Assembly (NCBI RefSeq): GCF_029784155.1
Contig: NC_073691.1
Location: 124,372,714-124,436,713 of the forward strand
From: Uranotaenia lowii
Lineage: Eukaryota; Arthropoda; Insecta; Diptera; Culicidae
Length of the DNA stretch: 64,000 nt
Direction of reading: 5' to 3'
Below, one piece after another: positions 12,001 to 21,200 of the stretch. Numbering within the stretch: position 1 is the stretch's first letter; each line of letters begins with the position of its first letter. The notes under the pieces were generated by a model that did not search any database, was not told the DNA's origin, and worked only from the letters and a program-made list of their open reading frames with translations. The position numbers and the translations under genes are program-made.

Positions 12001-15000
12001 GTTGATTTGTTCCAGTATTATTCGTAGCGTTGTGATGTGGTCCACAAATGATCGTCCGGATCGGAATCCAGCTTGTTGCCGTCGGAGTGTAGCGTCGATT
12101 TTCTCCTGGATCCTGTTCAGGATCACTTTGCAGAGTATTTTGAGGGTTGTACAGATCAACGTTATGCCTCGCCAGTTCACTCTGGCTCAAAGAAAAAAAA
12201 ATAAATTTTCAAGCACCAGCGTCAGGCGCTGCTTGTAAAGCGCCTATCAGTAGGCTCCTACGTTTAGAACAAATTGCCCAGTCAAATGATTTGCATGGCG
12301 GTTTTTTCAACACTTTGGTTCGACCAGAGGGAACTGTGTGCAAACATTCAGTTACTAAAATCCAATTTTCCAGTAAATGTGATATCAGATATTAATCAGT
12401 AAAGCCTCAATGTCTTGATAAGAGTCTAAATTGGTTGGATAAATGGAAGAATAAGAAATCTTTTGAAATGGTACTAATTGGTACGGCTGTGAACTTTGAA
12501 CTCAATTATCTCGAAATCAAGTTTATGGCGTTCCGTTCGGTCTGTTAGGCATAAAATCATACAAATTCTTCAGTTAATTTCAATATTTAATTCATGAATT
12601 ACTTCAATTGACTTTCAATGTGTGATAAATTCGTGGTAAGTGATAAGTCATAAAATTTACTCTTTTCGAAAACAGTTCATTGCGAGTTAGCTTTAAGTAG
12701 TTCTGAGTTGACATTTCAATATAAATTATTCATTTCAACAATTTCCATGCTACAAAAAATGATTTATTGATTTTGTGATGTCGTTCACATTTCATATTCA
12801 TGAAATAGCGGACATGTCTCAATGTAGGCTAATTGAAGAACTTTTTAGAACTTCGAGTCCATAGAAGGCTATTTGAGACCTAATTTGTAACTTTTATACT
12901 GAATGGATTCGATTGACATCTCACAAAAACGGCTATTGAAGGATATTTTTTGGAACACGCTCCTTAATTTTAACTCAAAATTAAGTTTGACCGACGTTCA
13001 AAACATAGTTCGATTCTATGAACTTAAAGTTAAGTACCCTTTTTCCTCCTTGCGATGGTTCAAAACGGAGTTTGAACTGTGAGCTCAAAATTGATCCTTT
13101 TTTCCCTTCGGCGAGGGAGCAAAGCTGAGTTCGACCGTATGAACTAAAAATTGAGCTCTCTTTGTTGGACTGAAAACACTTAGCGAGTTCACTTCGAACA
13201 GGAACAGCAACCAACTAACAAAATTTTGTCGTTCCGGAACAATTACCGGAAGACTATGAGGAACTTCATAACGGAATGTCCACCGTGTCAGCGTAAAATT
13301 CTGTCCGTCATTGTCATCATATGGTGAGCGGCTTGGAATGTCCGGAAGCTCCCGGATGTTATTTACTTCCCGTGGGAAGTAACATCCGGAAGTTTTCTTT
13401 GACCGGGAGTGTCAAAACTTTCCACCGCTCTGTAATTGCAATACAATGTAGATACCGGAACAGCAACATGCGGGTACAAAAAATTTAACCATCCTTTAAT
13501 TCCCCGAAAATAAACAACCCTCGAATAAAAAGGATAAATTCAAGTTCGGCTGTCGAACTTAGTATTGAGTATGCCAATCAGAACATAGTTTTGCGATTGC
13601 CCAGTCAAACTCAAAATTGAGGGCTGCCACTGAAGTGCTGTTTTGAACGAAAACTACTTAATTTTGAGTTTAAAAAAAGGAGCGTAAACTTCAAGTCCAT
13701 AGAAGGCTGAATGAGACCCAATTTGTAACTTTTATACTAAATGGATGCGATTGACATGTCACAAAAATGCTATTTAAGGAACTTTTTGGAACTGCAAGTC
13801 CATAGAAGAATATTTGAGGCCGTATTTATAACTTGCGATTGCCGTGTCACAAAAAGACTATTGTAACTTTCATGCTCACATTCGAGTAAATTCGGTACCA
13901 ATTCCCTTTGGAACCTTTGTTCAGCGAAATTCGAACTTTGGGGACACGAGTTTGAGTAGATATGAGACTTTTGGTTGCTTGAATATGTACCAACAGTTGT
14001 TAACAGTCTATCCCCTTCTGTAACTTGAGGATTCATATGGACGAGAAAAAGACACACTTATGATACAGATATTACTGTGGCATCGCTGCCTCCGACTAGA
14101 GTAGTTCACTGAAATAGAGCCTGTGTGCTAAAATTTAAAGATAGCTTTGGAGGAAGCCATCGTTTCATCATGGTTCAGTTCGAGTATCCACGGGACCAGC
14201 AAGGTTGCCGAAAAAAATCTGTGTTTTGACGAAAAAAAACTTCTGACATTGTGTGATTTTTCCGAAAAATTCAATGAAGATTTTCTGTGATGCCTTTTCC
14301 ATTAATTTCATTCAAAAGTCTACTTTTCTACATTCTACTTAAGAAAAATCAATTAACATTATCACTAATAATATTTCTCCAATTCAAAGATAATTATCCA
14401 AAATTTGAATTGACATAAAAAAAAAGTTTGAAAAAACGTCCAAAATTTCAAAATTCTGTCAAATTTGTTAATATTCAAAAAATTCTGTGTTCTGTGACAC
14501 AGATTCTGTGATGAAATTTGGCTCAAAATTCTGTGAAACTATAGATTTTTCTGTGGTTTCGGCAACCTTGGGGACCAGCCATACTCTTGAAATGAGAGAT
14601 CGGAGGTTCAGTTCACCATATTCACGACAAAAGGGAGCAAATTGAAGAGGTACTCCTGTCCACTGAAAATGGTCGCTGATGTGAAAAACTACCAGCTGTT
14701 CAGTTTTTTTTTTGCTTCTCCGTACACCGAATATTGTTCGACATTAGTATGGGCGCTTTTCTCGTGTTTCAGTTCAGGAAAAGGCGGAAAAGAACAAAAC
14801 CAGGCAGCGGAAATACAATGAACGGAGAGGGGAAAACATATAATATCATTATGGGGCGCAAATTGGGCGAAAAAACACCAGATGAAATTTTATCTCTATG
14901 TTCACGCTGGTTTACTTGGCTTTGTGTATCACATTCGTAAAAGTTAACAGAAAAGTACAGAACACAACAATCTTGATTAAACGGGGCGCCGAAAATAAAA

Positions 15001-18000
15001 ATGCACAAATCTAAGATGTTTGAATCAAGCTGATAATATATATTTTTGAGTGTATAATATCGTTTGGACTTACTCAACTGTAGAAAAGGTATTAAAAAGA
15101 TCTTTGAAGATTTGTTTTGATGGTAAAAAAATAAACAGTAAAGAAAGTGAAATTCCAGCATTTCAGTATCGATTTACATTGCCAAATTCAGTTTTAGGAT
15201 TCAAAATAAGATATAAGAATGGTTCTCTTAAATTAGAGGGAGAATGTTATCCAAAACCCATAAATTCTATTTTGATTCTGATAAGTCAATTTAATCAATG
15301 ATGAAATCAAAGGAACATAACGCCCACGGATTTTTCTTTATTTTCATTTTTGTGATACAACTATTCAATCAGTCACTGTCAAAGGCTTCATTCTATTCTG
15401 AATCTGTTTCTGGTTGGGAAGAAGAGGCGATCCGTTATTCCATTGTCCCACAAGGGTGCTCATCCGATGGGAAAATTTACCTTCGATGGATCCCCATTAT
15501 CTTTGTTTCCTCTCTACTGCTATTCGGAACGGATGGAAGAAAAATAAGGGACTTTTTCGATTGTCATTTTGATGACAAATGGTTTGCATGATTTGATTAC
15601 GACGATTTTAATGGTTTGTCATGTGTTTGCTCTTTTTGTTTCTACTCTTCCTCTCCCTTCCGATAGTTGCTGATGGTGGTACATTTCAAGAAGCACTGCA
15701 ACACCTACGGAAGTCTGGCCGCTTACATAATAGCATTCCTGGTACGTTTGTCCGGTGGAGAACCGATGCTGGGACTGTCCCCGCTGATCTACTACCCGGG
15801 CTACAATGCCGAAACCAACATGCAGATGTTCCCCTTCCGTACGATGGCCATGATCATGAGTTTGGTTACGCTCGTCGGGGTTTCCTGGTGGACGAAGTAA
15901 ATTTATTAATTAGTACACATTATGACAGGTAATTAGTTGCTAACCGATTTATCTTTCGTTCTGCAGATGGGTGTTTGAAACGGGTCGTCTTGCCCCCAAT
16001 TACGATTATTTCCGCTGTGTGGTCAACATCCCCGAGGAATTGCATCGCGTTGGAGAGCCTTCCGATTCAGGCGAACAGGTAAGCACTTTCACAAAATAGA
16101 GGAAAATCGATCGTTTTTTTCTCAACAATTTGATTGTTTTAAAAAATATGCATTTGCATGTTAAATTTAGTTAAGAATCGTATGTAGACGACCATGCAAA
16201 TGAATGAAAATATCTGATCATGTAGGTCATACAAAAGGTCATACACAGTATATTACAACACTGAAAACAGTATCAAAAGTACACTAAGATTTTCATTTGA
16301 TTTCCAGCAAAAATAATTGCTGAAAGAGTTCAGCAATATCTACCAATCATTGTTGGAAACCAGCAAACATTATCCGTTTTGCTGATTGATTGCAGATGGT
16401 TCTTTGAAAGTTGCAAGAAATAATGTCAAGCTTCTTTGTGAATAACTGCGCATCTCTTACTGACGAAATGTATTGACGAAATAGCATAGCAACTTGGGAA
16501 CGGTTCTTTGAAAGTTACCAGACAAATTGGATTGCAGATTTCAGTAAGGGAGAATAAGGATTCTTGATTCCTCAGCTGTATCTCGTAACTGGATTGTCTT
16601 ACATGATCAAATGTTCTAGAAAAAATTGCCAAAAGAACAAAACAACAAACTTGTTATTTAGAAAAAAATTAAAAATTTGATTTTTTGAGTTATTGCACTT
16701 TGTTTGACAAATCTAACAAAATGTGAATTATTGTTCAGGATCGCCCCTGATGGTTCAGATCGATAGCTATTCTATTCTATTCTATTTTGTTTATTTATAG
16801 AGGATTTTAACCAACTTGGTCATTCGTCCTCCAGGCCAGATCGATAGCATCATATATTCTCTGGTGAAATAAAAAACCGCACTCATTCAAAACCATTGAC
16901 AAACTGAAGTGGACTGTATTAAGACTTAGTAACTAAACTACAATTATGGACTTTGACAAACACTTGCCGTTCTAGGCATCTGACTTTGGCCCATAGGCGT
17001 CTGACTGAGCCCATCGTGGGCTTCTGATGAAGGCCGCTGATTCGGTTACCTGTTCCGTCGATGGATTGCAGGAAAAAGAGGCCGAGCCTTGGGCTGACTT
17101 TCGCTGGACCCTTCGTAAGCTCGTTTCCGAGGAAAAAACGATGATGATTACCGCCATTAATGCGCGCAGTATCGCCATGTTGCTACAGGGTCATTTCGTC
17201 TCATGTTAGGGTGGTTCGTTCCACAACATGCCGCCCGCTTGGTGCTTCGAGCCGGATGTGAACCAGTTACCTATGGATGCAGCATTGAAAAATAATAGCA
17301 ACTGATGGAAATTATCCATTGATTCAACATAACTGCACATCACTGTAGATCAAAGTCGTTGAGACATATGATCATTGCTGTGAAAACGAAATATGCACAA
17401 TCGATTGGAAAAAGCAAATCATTCCAATATTGAAGCTATTACCGTAGGTTCACAAGGTTGTTTCTCGCGTTTTGTAAAACACAGAACATTTTTCATTTCT
17501 TTTTAAAATCTACCTTGATGTGTGTCCTCCAATGTAACGGGTTGATTTTCCGTGGTGAGATAAACATACTCCTCCTGTATTTTCGCAAGCTTTTCAATAC
17601 CTTCGAACAAAAAGGAATGGTACGATGAATAGCACTCATGTCGGGACGAAACACTCTAATCTTTACTTCGAACCGTTTCAGAGAGCACGTATCCGACCGA
17701 ATACTGACGAGAAAACATAATGTAAACCAAGCGAACACGTCTTTCGAACAATTCCTTATGTTAAACAATTACAGTAATAACGTGTCCGAGCGAAGAGTAG
17801 CGAAGTGTAGAATGTTGCTCCTATTTTGATTTTGGAATCCACTCTTCAGTTGTCAAAATGCCGTCCAAGGAAGAAGAGCAGCGTATCAAAATTTTGCTCG
17901 CGCATCGCGAAATCCGAGCTACTCGCACGCAAAGCTGGCAAAATTGCTAAAAGTTGCCAAATCAACCGTTACAAATGTAATTAAAGTGTTTGGGGAACGT

Positions 18001-19396
18001 TTGTCGACAGCCAGGAAGTTTGGATCGGAGGGAAATCGAAAACCGGAAGCCACTGAGACGACAAAGAGAGTTACCGGTAGTTTCAAGCGAAACCCTAACC
18101 TCTCTCTCCGAGATGCCGCAAATAAGCTGGGTGTATCGTCTACAACCGTGCATCGAGCCAAAAAACGAGCCGGGCTATCGACTAACGACTTACAAGAAGG
18201 TAGTGACTCCAAATCGCGATGATAAACAAAATACGACGGCCAAAGCTCGATCCCGGAGGCTGAACACGACGATGCTGACGAAGTTTGACTGCGTTGTAAT
18301 GGACGACGAAACCTACGTCAAAGCCGACTACAAGCAGCTTCCGGGGCAGGAGTTTTATACGGCAAAAGGAAGGGGAAAGGTAGCAGATATTTTCAAGCAC
18401 ATGAAACTGTCAAAGTTTGCGAAGAAATATCTGGTTTGGCAAGCCATCTGTACCTGTGGCTTGAAAATCAGCATTTTCATAGCTTCCGGGACTGTCAACC
18501 AAGAAATTTACGTGAAAGAGTGTTTGAATAAACGTCTGCTGCCTTTCCTGAAGAAACACGGTTGTTCCGTACTGTTTTGGCCGGATTTGGCATCTTGCCA
18601 TTACGGTAAAAAGGCCATGGAGTGGTACGCCGCCAACAACGTGCAGGTGGTTGCCAAGGACAAGAACCCTCCCAACACGCCAGAGCTCCGCCCAATAGAG
18701 AAATACTGGGCTATTGTCAAGCAGAACCTAAAGAAAATCAAAAAAACTGCTAAGGACTAGCAGCAGTTCAAGGCAAACTGGCTTTCTGCGGCGAAGAAGG
18801 TGGACAAGGTGGCTGTACAAAATCTGATGGCAGGGGTCAAGCGTAAGGCCCGGCAATTCGGATTTGGAAAAGCAGAAGCCTAACTGAACATTTTTCCTGA
18901 ATTTTATACTAATTAAACTTGAAAAAGAAATTTAATTTGATTTTTTAAATAAACGATTTCACCGTTTTAGACGCGTTTTCCCTTGACCAAATTTTGACCG
19001 TATCACCCTTTACTATAGTTAACATAATTTGGAACAAATGTTTGTTCTCATCTATAAATTTGAAATCACTCTTTTTTGTGTTCTAAAACAAATGGTGTAT
19101 TTATCTTCCAGCTTTCGGTGATGGCTGGCGGTATGACGCGCATGTACGGCGCCGCCACGATGGTCGGTAAGGACGAACGCAACGGCCGAGTTAATCCGGC
19201 GCTGGAGGCCGACGACGATTTGCCAGTGGAGGAAGCCAAGCGCCAAATCCAGCAGCAACAGCAACAGGCGGCAGCAGCAGCTGGAGGCTACGGCGGTACA
19301 TCCGGTGGAGGTGGCGGTGTATTGCAGGGTGGTATTGTCCCCGGTGGATATTCCGGCAGTGGCCCGGCGCTGCAACAGGGCCACACAGCATTTTGA
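1..19396 (+). CDS. ChT: High-affinity choline transporter, 3' part (seven coding exons)
   Basis: Sodium-dependent choline uptake transporter of cholinergic nerve terminals (SLC5A7 family, plasma membrane and synaptic vesicles), supplying choline for acetylcholine synthesis. Coding exons with GT-AG borders and matching phases: 1-133 (enters in frame from base 2), 6326-6455, 6522-6843, 6916-6958, 15667-15896, 15967-16078 and 19112-19396 (stop TGA 19394-19396). Visible family landmarks are [11 protein letters not shown] across the first junction, then [53 protein letters not shown] and [19 protein letters not shown]. These cover roughly the second half of the membrane domain, with several hydrophobic helices, plus the cytosolic tail. 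The tail is rich in Gln, Ala and Gly (QQQQQQ, GGGGG). The N-terminal exons lie upstream of the window. Intron 4 (8.7 kb) and intron 1 (6.2 kb) are packed with mobile elements, yet every junction keeps the frame, so the gene looks functional. Identification is confident; the end of the 3' UTR is unknown. Confidence 0.93.
134..406. other. Start of ChT intron 1
   Basis: AT-rich intron sequence after the GTAAGAG donor. I see no gene or clear repeat before the GGTTACC-ended repeat begins near 407. Confidence 0.6.
407..1804. repeat. GGTTACC/GAGTAC-family interspersed element, copy 1
   Basis: The left end reads GGTTACCATGTCCCGC followed by CCAAAAAGAGTACATT. The right end reads AAAGAGTACATGTACTC then GTATGGTAACCCT, so the termini are short inverted repeats around GGTTACC. 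The interior is shared with copy 2 at 1853-4221: the 'TTTGCATACTCAAAGGCGCT' stretch occurs near 1030 and again near 3935. No transposase ORF is seen, which suggests a non-autonomous DNA element. A long palindrome lies inside at 1054-1180. I cannot name the superfamily. Confidence 0.55.
1054..1180. repeat. 127-bp near-perfect palindrome
   Basis: The arms start GCGCTCACTTTTTATAACG and end with its complement ...GTGAGCGC. Each arm is about 62 nt with only one or two indels and almost no spacer. The homologous stretch in copy 2 (about 3950-4010) has only one arm, so the second arm arose in this copy as an inverted duplication. Confidence 0.85.
2538..3754. mobile_element. TA-flanked terminal-inverted-repeat element carrying a satellite
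   Basis: The ends are CACTGAGG...CCTCAGTG, each followed inward by T-tracts and ACGCGG. TA dinucleotides flank it at 2536-2537 and 3755-3756. A paralogous copy of the host repeat at 35572-35630 reads straight through the same site (GATATCAG-TA-TTTAGATG), giving an empty site that fixes both borders. Subterminal ~32-bp repeats (TTAACGCGG, T-tract, ACGCGGATTTTCGAA) occur about three times on the left and four on the right, all in the same orientation. The centre is a 7-bp satellite. There is no transposase. TA duplication suggests a Tc1/mariner-type mover, but that is an inference. Confidence 0.8.
2788..3386. repeat. 7-bp satellite (GAGACMT)n
   Basis: About 85 units of GAGACCT and GAGACAT with few variants fill nearly 600 bp. 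The complement contains no stop codon in any frame, so all three minus-strand frames read as heptad-like strings of MSHVSGL-type units. There is no reason to think these are real proteins: the open frames follow from a 7-bp unit without stops. Confidence 0.95.
4402..4474 (-). tRNA. tRNA-like sequence or tRNA pseudogene
   Basis: On the minus strand a 73-nt cloverleaf-like sequence has a 7-bp acceptor stem (TTCACCG with CGGTGAG, one U-G pair). It has an A-box-like TGGTGAAATTGGATAACGC, a perfect T stem (GCAGG/CCTGC) and a B-box-like GGTTCAAGTCC. The D stem is damaged and the anticodon stem has a mismatch, with an odd loop whose central triplet would be ACT. It is best read as a decayed tRNA gene, possibly arginine-type, rather than a working one. 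Confidence 0.45.
4631..5427. repeat. Foldback element with ~125-bp inverted arms
   Basis: The left arm (4631-4757, containing GATCTCATGCCAAATTTGGG and GAAGTTTGTATGGGATTTTG) reappears inverted at 5306-5427, with about 85-90% agreement by eye. The interior has short degenerate direct repeats around 'CAAATATTTCATC'. It has no coding capacity and abuts the next GAGTAC-family copy. Confidence 0.75.
5428..6114. repeat. GGTTACC/GAGTAC-family element, copy 3 (reverse orientation)
   Basis: Inverted relative to copies 1 and 2: it opens with ACCATACGTACT...AAGAGTACATGTACTC and closes with AATGTACTCTTTTTGG then GATATGGTAACCCT. It is about 690 bp, shorter than the other copies, and has no ORF. Confidence 0.6.
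7916..8264. mobile_element. hAT-type MITE, copy A
   Basis: The terminal inverted repeats CAAGGTTGTCGAAA and TTTCGGCAATCTTG are flanked by an exact 8-bp duplication CCTGAGAG at 7908-7915 and 8265-8272. The interior is AT-rich with repeated TTCTGTGA. It has no ORF, so it would be moved by a transposase from elsewhere. The 8-bp duplication fits hAT, though other 8-bp superfamilies are possible. Confidence 0.85.
9060..9398 (-). other. Unrecognised short open stretch ending in a strong splice donor
   Basis: A minus-strand ATG near 9361 opens a reading frame ([18 protein letters not shown]...) that runs into CTTG|GTAAGTAATT near 9216, a near-consensus donor. It could be a first exon on the minus strand or leader sequence of a mobile element. 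I do not recognise the peptide and no partner exon was found. Confidence 0.15.
9875..10184 (-). repeat. 3' LTR of the nested Gypsy remnant
   Basis: A TG...CA-bounded segment directly downstream of a polypurine tract on the minus strand. Borders could be off by 2 bp because the start may read TGTGTAGCAG. No partner LTR is present in the window. Confidence 0.55.
9875..11335 (-). mobile_element. Ty3/Gypsy remnant (integrase plus 3' LTR) nested in the RTE LINE
   Basis: The minus strand encodes an integrase catalytic core at 11317-10907 ([38 protein letters not shown]), then the integrase C-terminal segment and tail (10907-10328), with the frame broken once or twice. A purine-rich tract (AAGGGGGAGA near 10190) follows, and then a ~310-bp LTR with ends TGTAGCAG...TTGTACA at 10184-9875. 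Everything 5' of the integrase is missing, so a later deletion removed most of the element. Confidence 0.7.
12957..13685. mobile_element. ~730-bp terminal-inverted-repeat element
   Basis: The ends ACGCTCCTT...CTCAAAATTAAGT and the inverted ACTTAATTTTGAG...AAGGAGCGT form ~30-bp TIRs. The neighbouring tandem units show the uninterrupted target (GGAACTTCAAGTCC), placing the borders exactly. The duplication looks like AAC (3 bp) if one extra A belongs to the element. The interior has repeated TCAAAATTGA-type motifs and a strong hairpin at 13353-13389. There is no ORF. Confidence 0.7.
13353..13389. repeat. Perfect-arm hairpin in the TIR element
   Basis: CCGGATGTTA and ACTTCCC are mirrored by GGGAAGT and AACATCCGG around a tiny GT centre, with three unpaired bases on one side. 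It could fold as DNA cruciform or RNA hairpin. Confidence 0.8.
14200..14570. mobile_element. hAT-type MITE, copy B
   Basis: Same family as copy A: CAAGGTTGCCGAAA...TTTCGGCAACCTTG, with an exact 8-bp duplication GGGACCAG at 14192-14199 and 14571-14578. The internal TTCTGTGA repeats match copy A. Its TIRs pair better than those of copy A. Confidence 0.88.
14579..15666. other. Rest of ChT intron 4
   Basis: AT-rich. The short open stretches have no recognisable product. The intron ends with a CCTCTCCCTTCCGATAG acceptor. Confidence 0.5.
16079..17802. other. ChT intron 6, part before the mariner
   Basis: Donor GTAAGC follows the exon at 16078. The stretch near 16780-16850 (CTATTCTATTCTATTT, then TTTATAGAGGATTTTAACC) looks like a mobile-element tail. 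The GC-richer piece 16975-17215 has short open frames on both strands that I do not recognise. Confidence 0.4.
17803..19010 (+). pseudogene. DD37E mariner (ITmD37E-type) copy 1, dead and 5'-truncated
   Basis: Transposase of the Tc1/mariner superfamily, starting at ATG 17858. There is an N-terminal helix-turn-helix region ([42 protein letters not shown]). The DDE domain has D in VVMDDETY, D in [11 protein letters not shown] and E in RPIEKYW, with 37 residues between the last two, hence DD37E. A one-base deletion near 17912 (relative to copy 2), another frame change near 18185, a TAG at 18758 and a TAA at 18881 destroy the frame. The 3' inverted repeat ATTTTGACCGTATCACCCTT ends at 19010, followed by TA. 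The matching 5' repeat is absent, since homology to copy 2 begins only about 17803. It lies in ChT intron 6. Confidence 0.9.
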
Positions 19397-20722
19397 AATC
19401 CAATGCAACAGCGGCAGTAAGAGAGATTTAAGATACAACTAACTACAGCCGCCGCCGTCGCCAATGCACAGAATTTTAAACGTTGACGTTAGTTTGCTCG
19501 TTGCGTTCTATAGTTGATAGCAATGACAAAACACGACACCTACTCACACAGTTCTCAAAATATTGTAATCAACTGTAATGCTGATTTCACAAGCGCTTTT
19601 TCGACGATTAGTCGGGTAGTTTTCTAGTCTGGAACAGGTTTCCATATATTGGGCGAGTTATCAGAAGAAAAAAAAACAAAAAATATGGTCTATCGAAGAT
19701 CGAAGTAAGAAAACTACAAGTAAACGATACATATCAAAGGATGAAGTTAGTGCTTTTTGTTCTACATATCCAATTAATGCAACAGAAACATATCAAGCAA
19801 CATGCTTTAAAAGAATGAAATAAGTAAAAAAAATCGTACTATTATTAGCAAACTTCTACATTATGCATATGATATACTCTAATGTAAAAGTGAGGTTGAA
19901 AGTGTTAACTAATGATGGGCGAACGCGAGGAAGTATCATGGTAATAAGCATTAGATGAAGGCGTAAATCTTTTGGTATTTTGTGTATGTTTTCTAATTTT
20001 AAAATATATTTGGTTGACGAGGTTCAAGACAGAAGATTTTATTGACAAATCTCAATGGATATTTTAAGTTGACTCATTTAATTATAATTCTTGAATCTGT
20101 GCAGATATAGCATTGGAAATGAAAGATTATTGTATGTGTTTTTTGTTGTTGTTTCGATTATAGTCGTTTTATCTCCTTTATGACATTCGCGACTTTATCA
20201 ACGTTGCAGTTGGCGGGTTGTTATTGAAAAACTTATCCGGTACAACTGTGTTCGATGTTTACTCTTGGGCTCGAGCTCACGGACATCGGCTCAGGAAGCA
20301 ACTTGTTAACTGAGCTATATCACAAGCCCGTTGTATGTGGCAAATCAGATATTGATATGAAAATGCATACATACTTTGAATGCTCAGGATGAAAATAAAA
20401 AATGCGAAATTTTGTTTCTTCAATTTTCACCATCATGGAAAGAAATCGTCTTCAAAACCAGCGTTGATTAATAAATGTTTTAATGTTGAGCAATGATGAG
20501 CGCAGAACACACATTAACATACAAATTTGTTTTACGAAGCAGTTTTAGAACCTACACACCTACATACGCAGTATAGGATTTAAAAAATCTCAAAAGTTAC
20601 TGATCAATCAATGTCTGCAAATTTTGTGGATTTAGGGAAAACTAATTTTTCATAGCAGGCCTTGTTGAATACAGACGTTTTTTTCAATCTGTTTCGGAAC
20701 ATTATGTATATTTCGGTCCAAC
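19397..20722 (+). other. Probable ChT 3' UTR, proximal part
   Basis: AT-rich sequence directly after the ChT stop, with no ORF. Insect neuronal genes often have long 3' UTRs, so transcription through here is likely. I cannot fix the cleavage site. Confidence 0.45.
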
Positions 20723-21200
20723 GCCGTTTTGCATAAATTCATTTGTGAAGTGAAATTGTAAAATCATAATAAAAACATTTGGCATAATGATCATTTGGCA
20801 TAAAATTCGTTTGGCATAAAAACACCAAAGCATAGATCTTTTTGCATTGACGAGCTTCTAGGTTTATTCTTAGCCCTAGGTTTCGAGGTCTACCAATAGC
20901 TAGAGACAGTCCCTTTACATCATTTTTGTTCGAACGTGAGGAGGCTTTTTTGTTGTTTTGAACCATATTTTGAGAACGGCCCCGTTTTTTAGTGATTTAT
21001 TAGGTTATTTGTAGTTGATTGCATTTCGTCTTTTTTAATTAAGTCAGTTTTTTTACCTATCAAAACATACTAAAAGAAAATGTATATTCATTTATTTTTA
21101 TGCCAGATGACATTATGCTAAACGAAAATTAAGGCAAATGATCATTATGCCAAACGACCATTATGCCAAACGACTTCATACCAAACGATATACTATCGTA
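20723..21200. repeat. Foldback repeat built on TTTGGCATAA
   Basis: The left side has several TTTGGCATAA units (20772-20820). The right side has their complements, TTATGCCAAACGA, repeated up to 21190. The middle is unique AT-rich sequence. It is probably a MITE or foldback element; no clear target duplication was found. Confidence 0.6.

Larger units (their letters stand above)
9434..12186 (-). mobile_element. RTE-clade LINE, 5'-truncated and interrupted
   Basis: Non-LTR retrotransposon on the minus strand. RT fingers are encoded at about 12180-11914 ([28 protein letters not shown]...), palm and thumb at 11842-11342 ([19 protein letters not shown], the LADN active-site box, [13 protein letters not shown]). 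The C-terminal part is at 9884-9446 (ETWC...[39 protein letters not shown]), with the stop TAA at 9446-9448. The element ends in a TAAGTAAGTAAGTA tail, typical of RTE elements. The active-site box is LADN instead of the expected ADD, and there are several frameshifts, so it is dead. The 5' end stops near 12186, the usual LINE truncation. About 1.45 kb of an LTR element separates its last two segments. Confidence 0.85.
12838..13865. repeat. ~118-bp tandem unit, three degenerate copies, split by an insertion
   Basis: Units begin GAACTTCGAGTCCATAGAAG or close variants, at about 12845, 13689 and 13789. They share 'TTTGTAACTTTTATACT' and 'GATTGACATSTCACAAAAA'. The first two are separated by the inverted-repeat element at 12957-13685. 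Confidence 0.7.
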
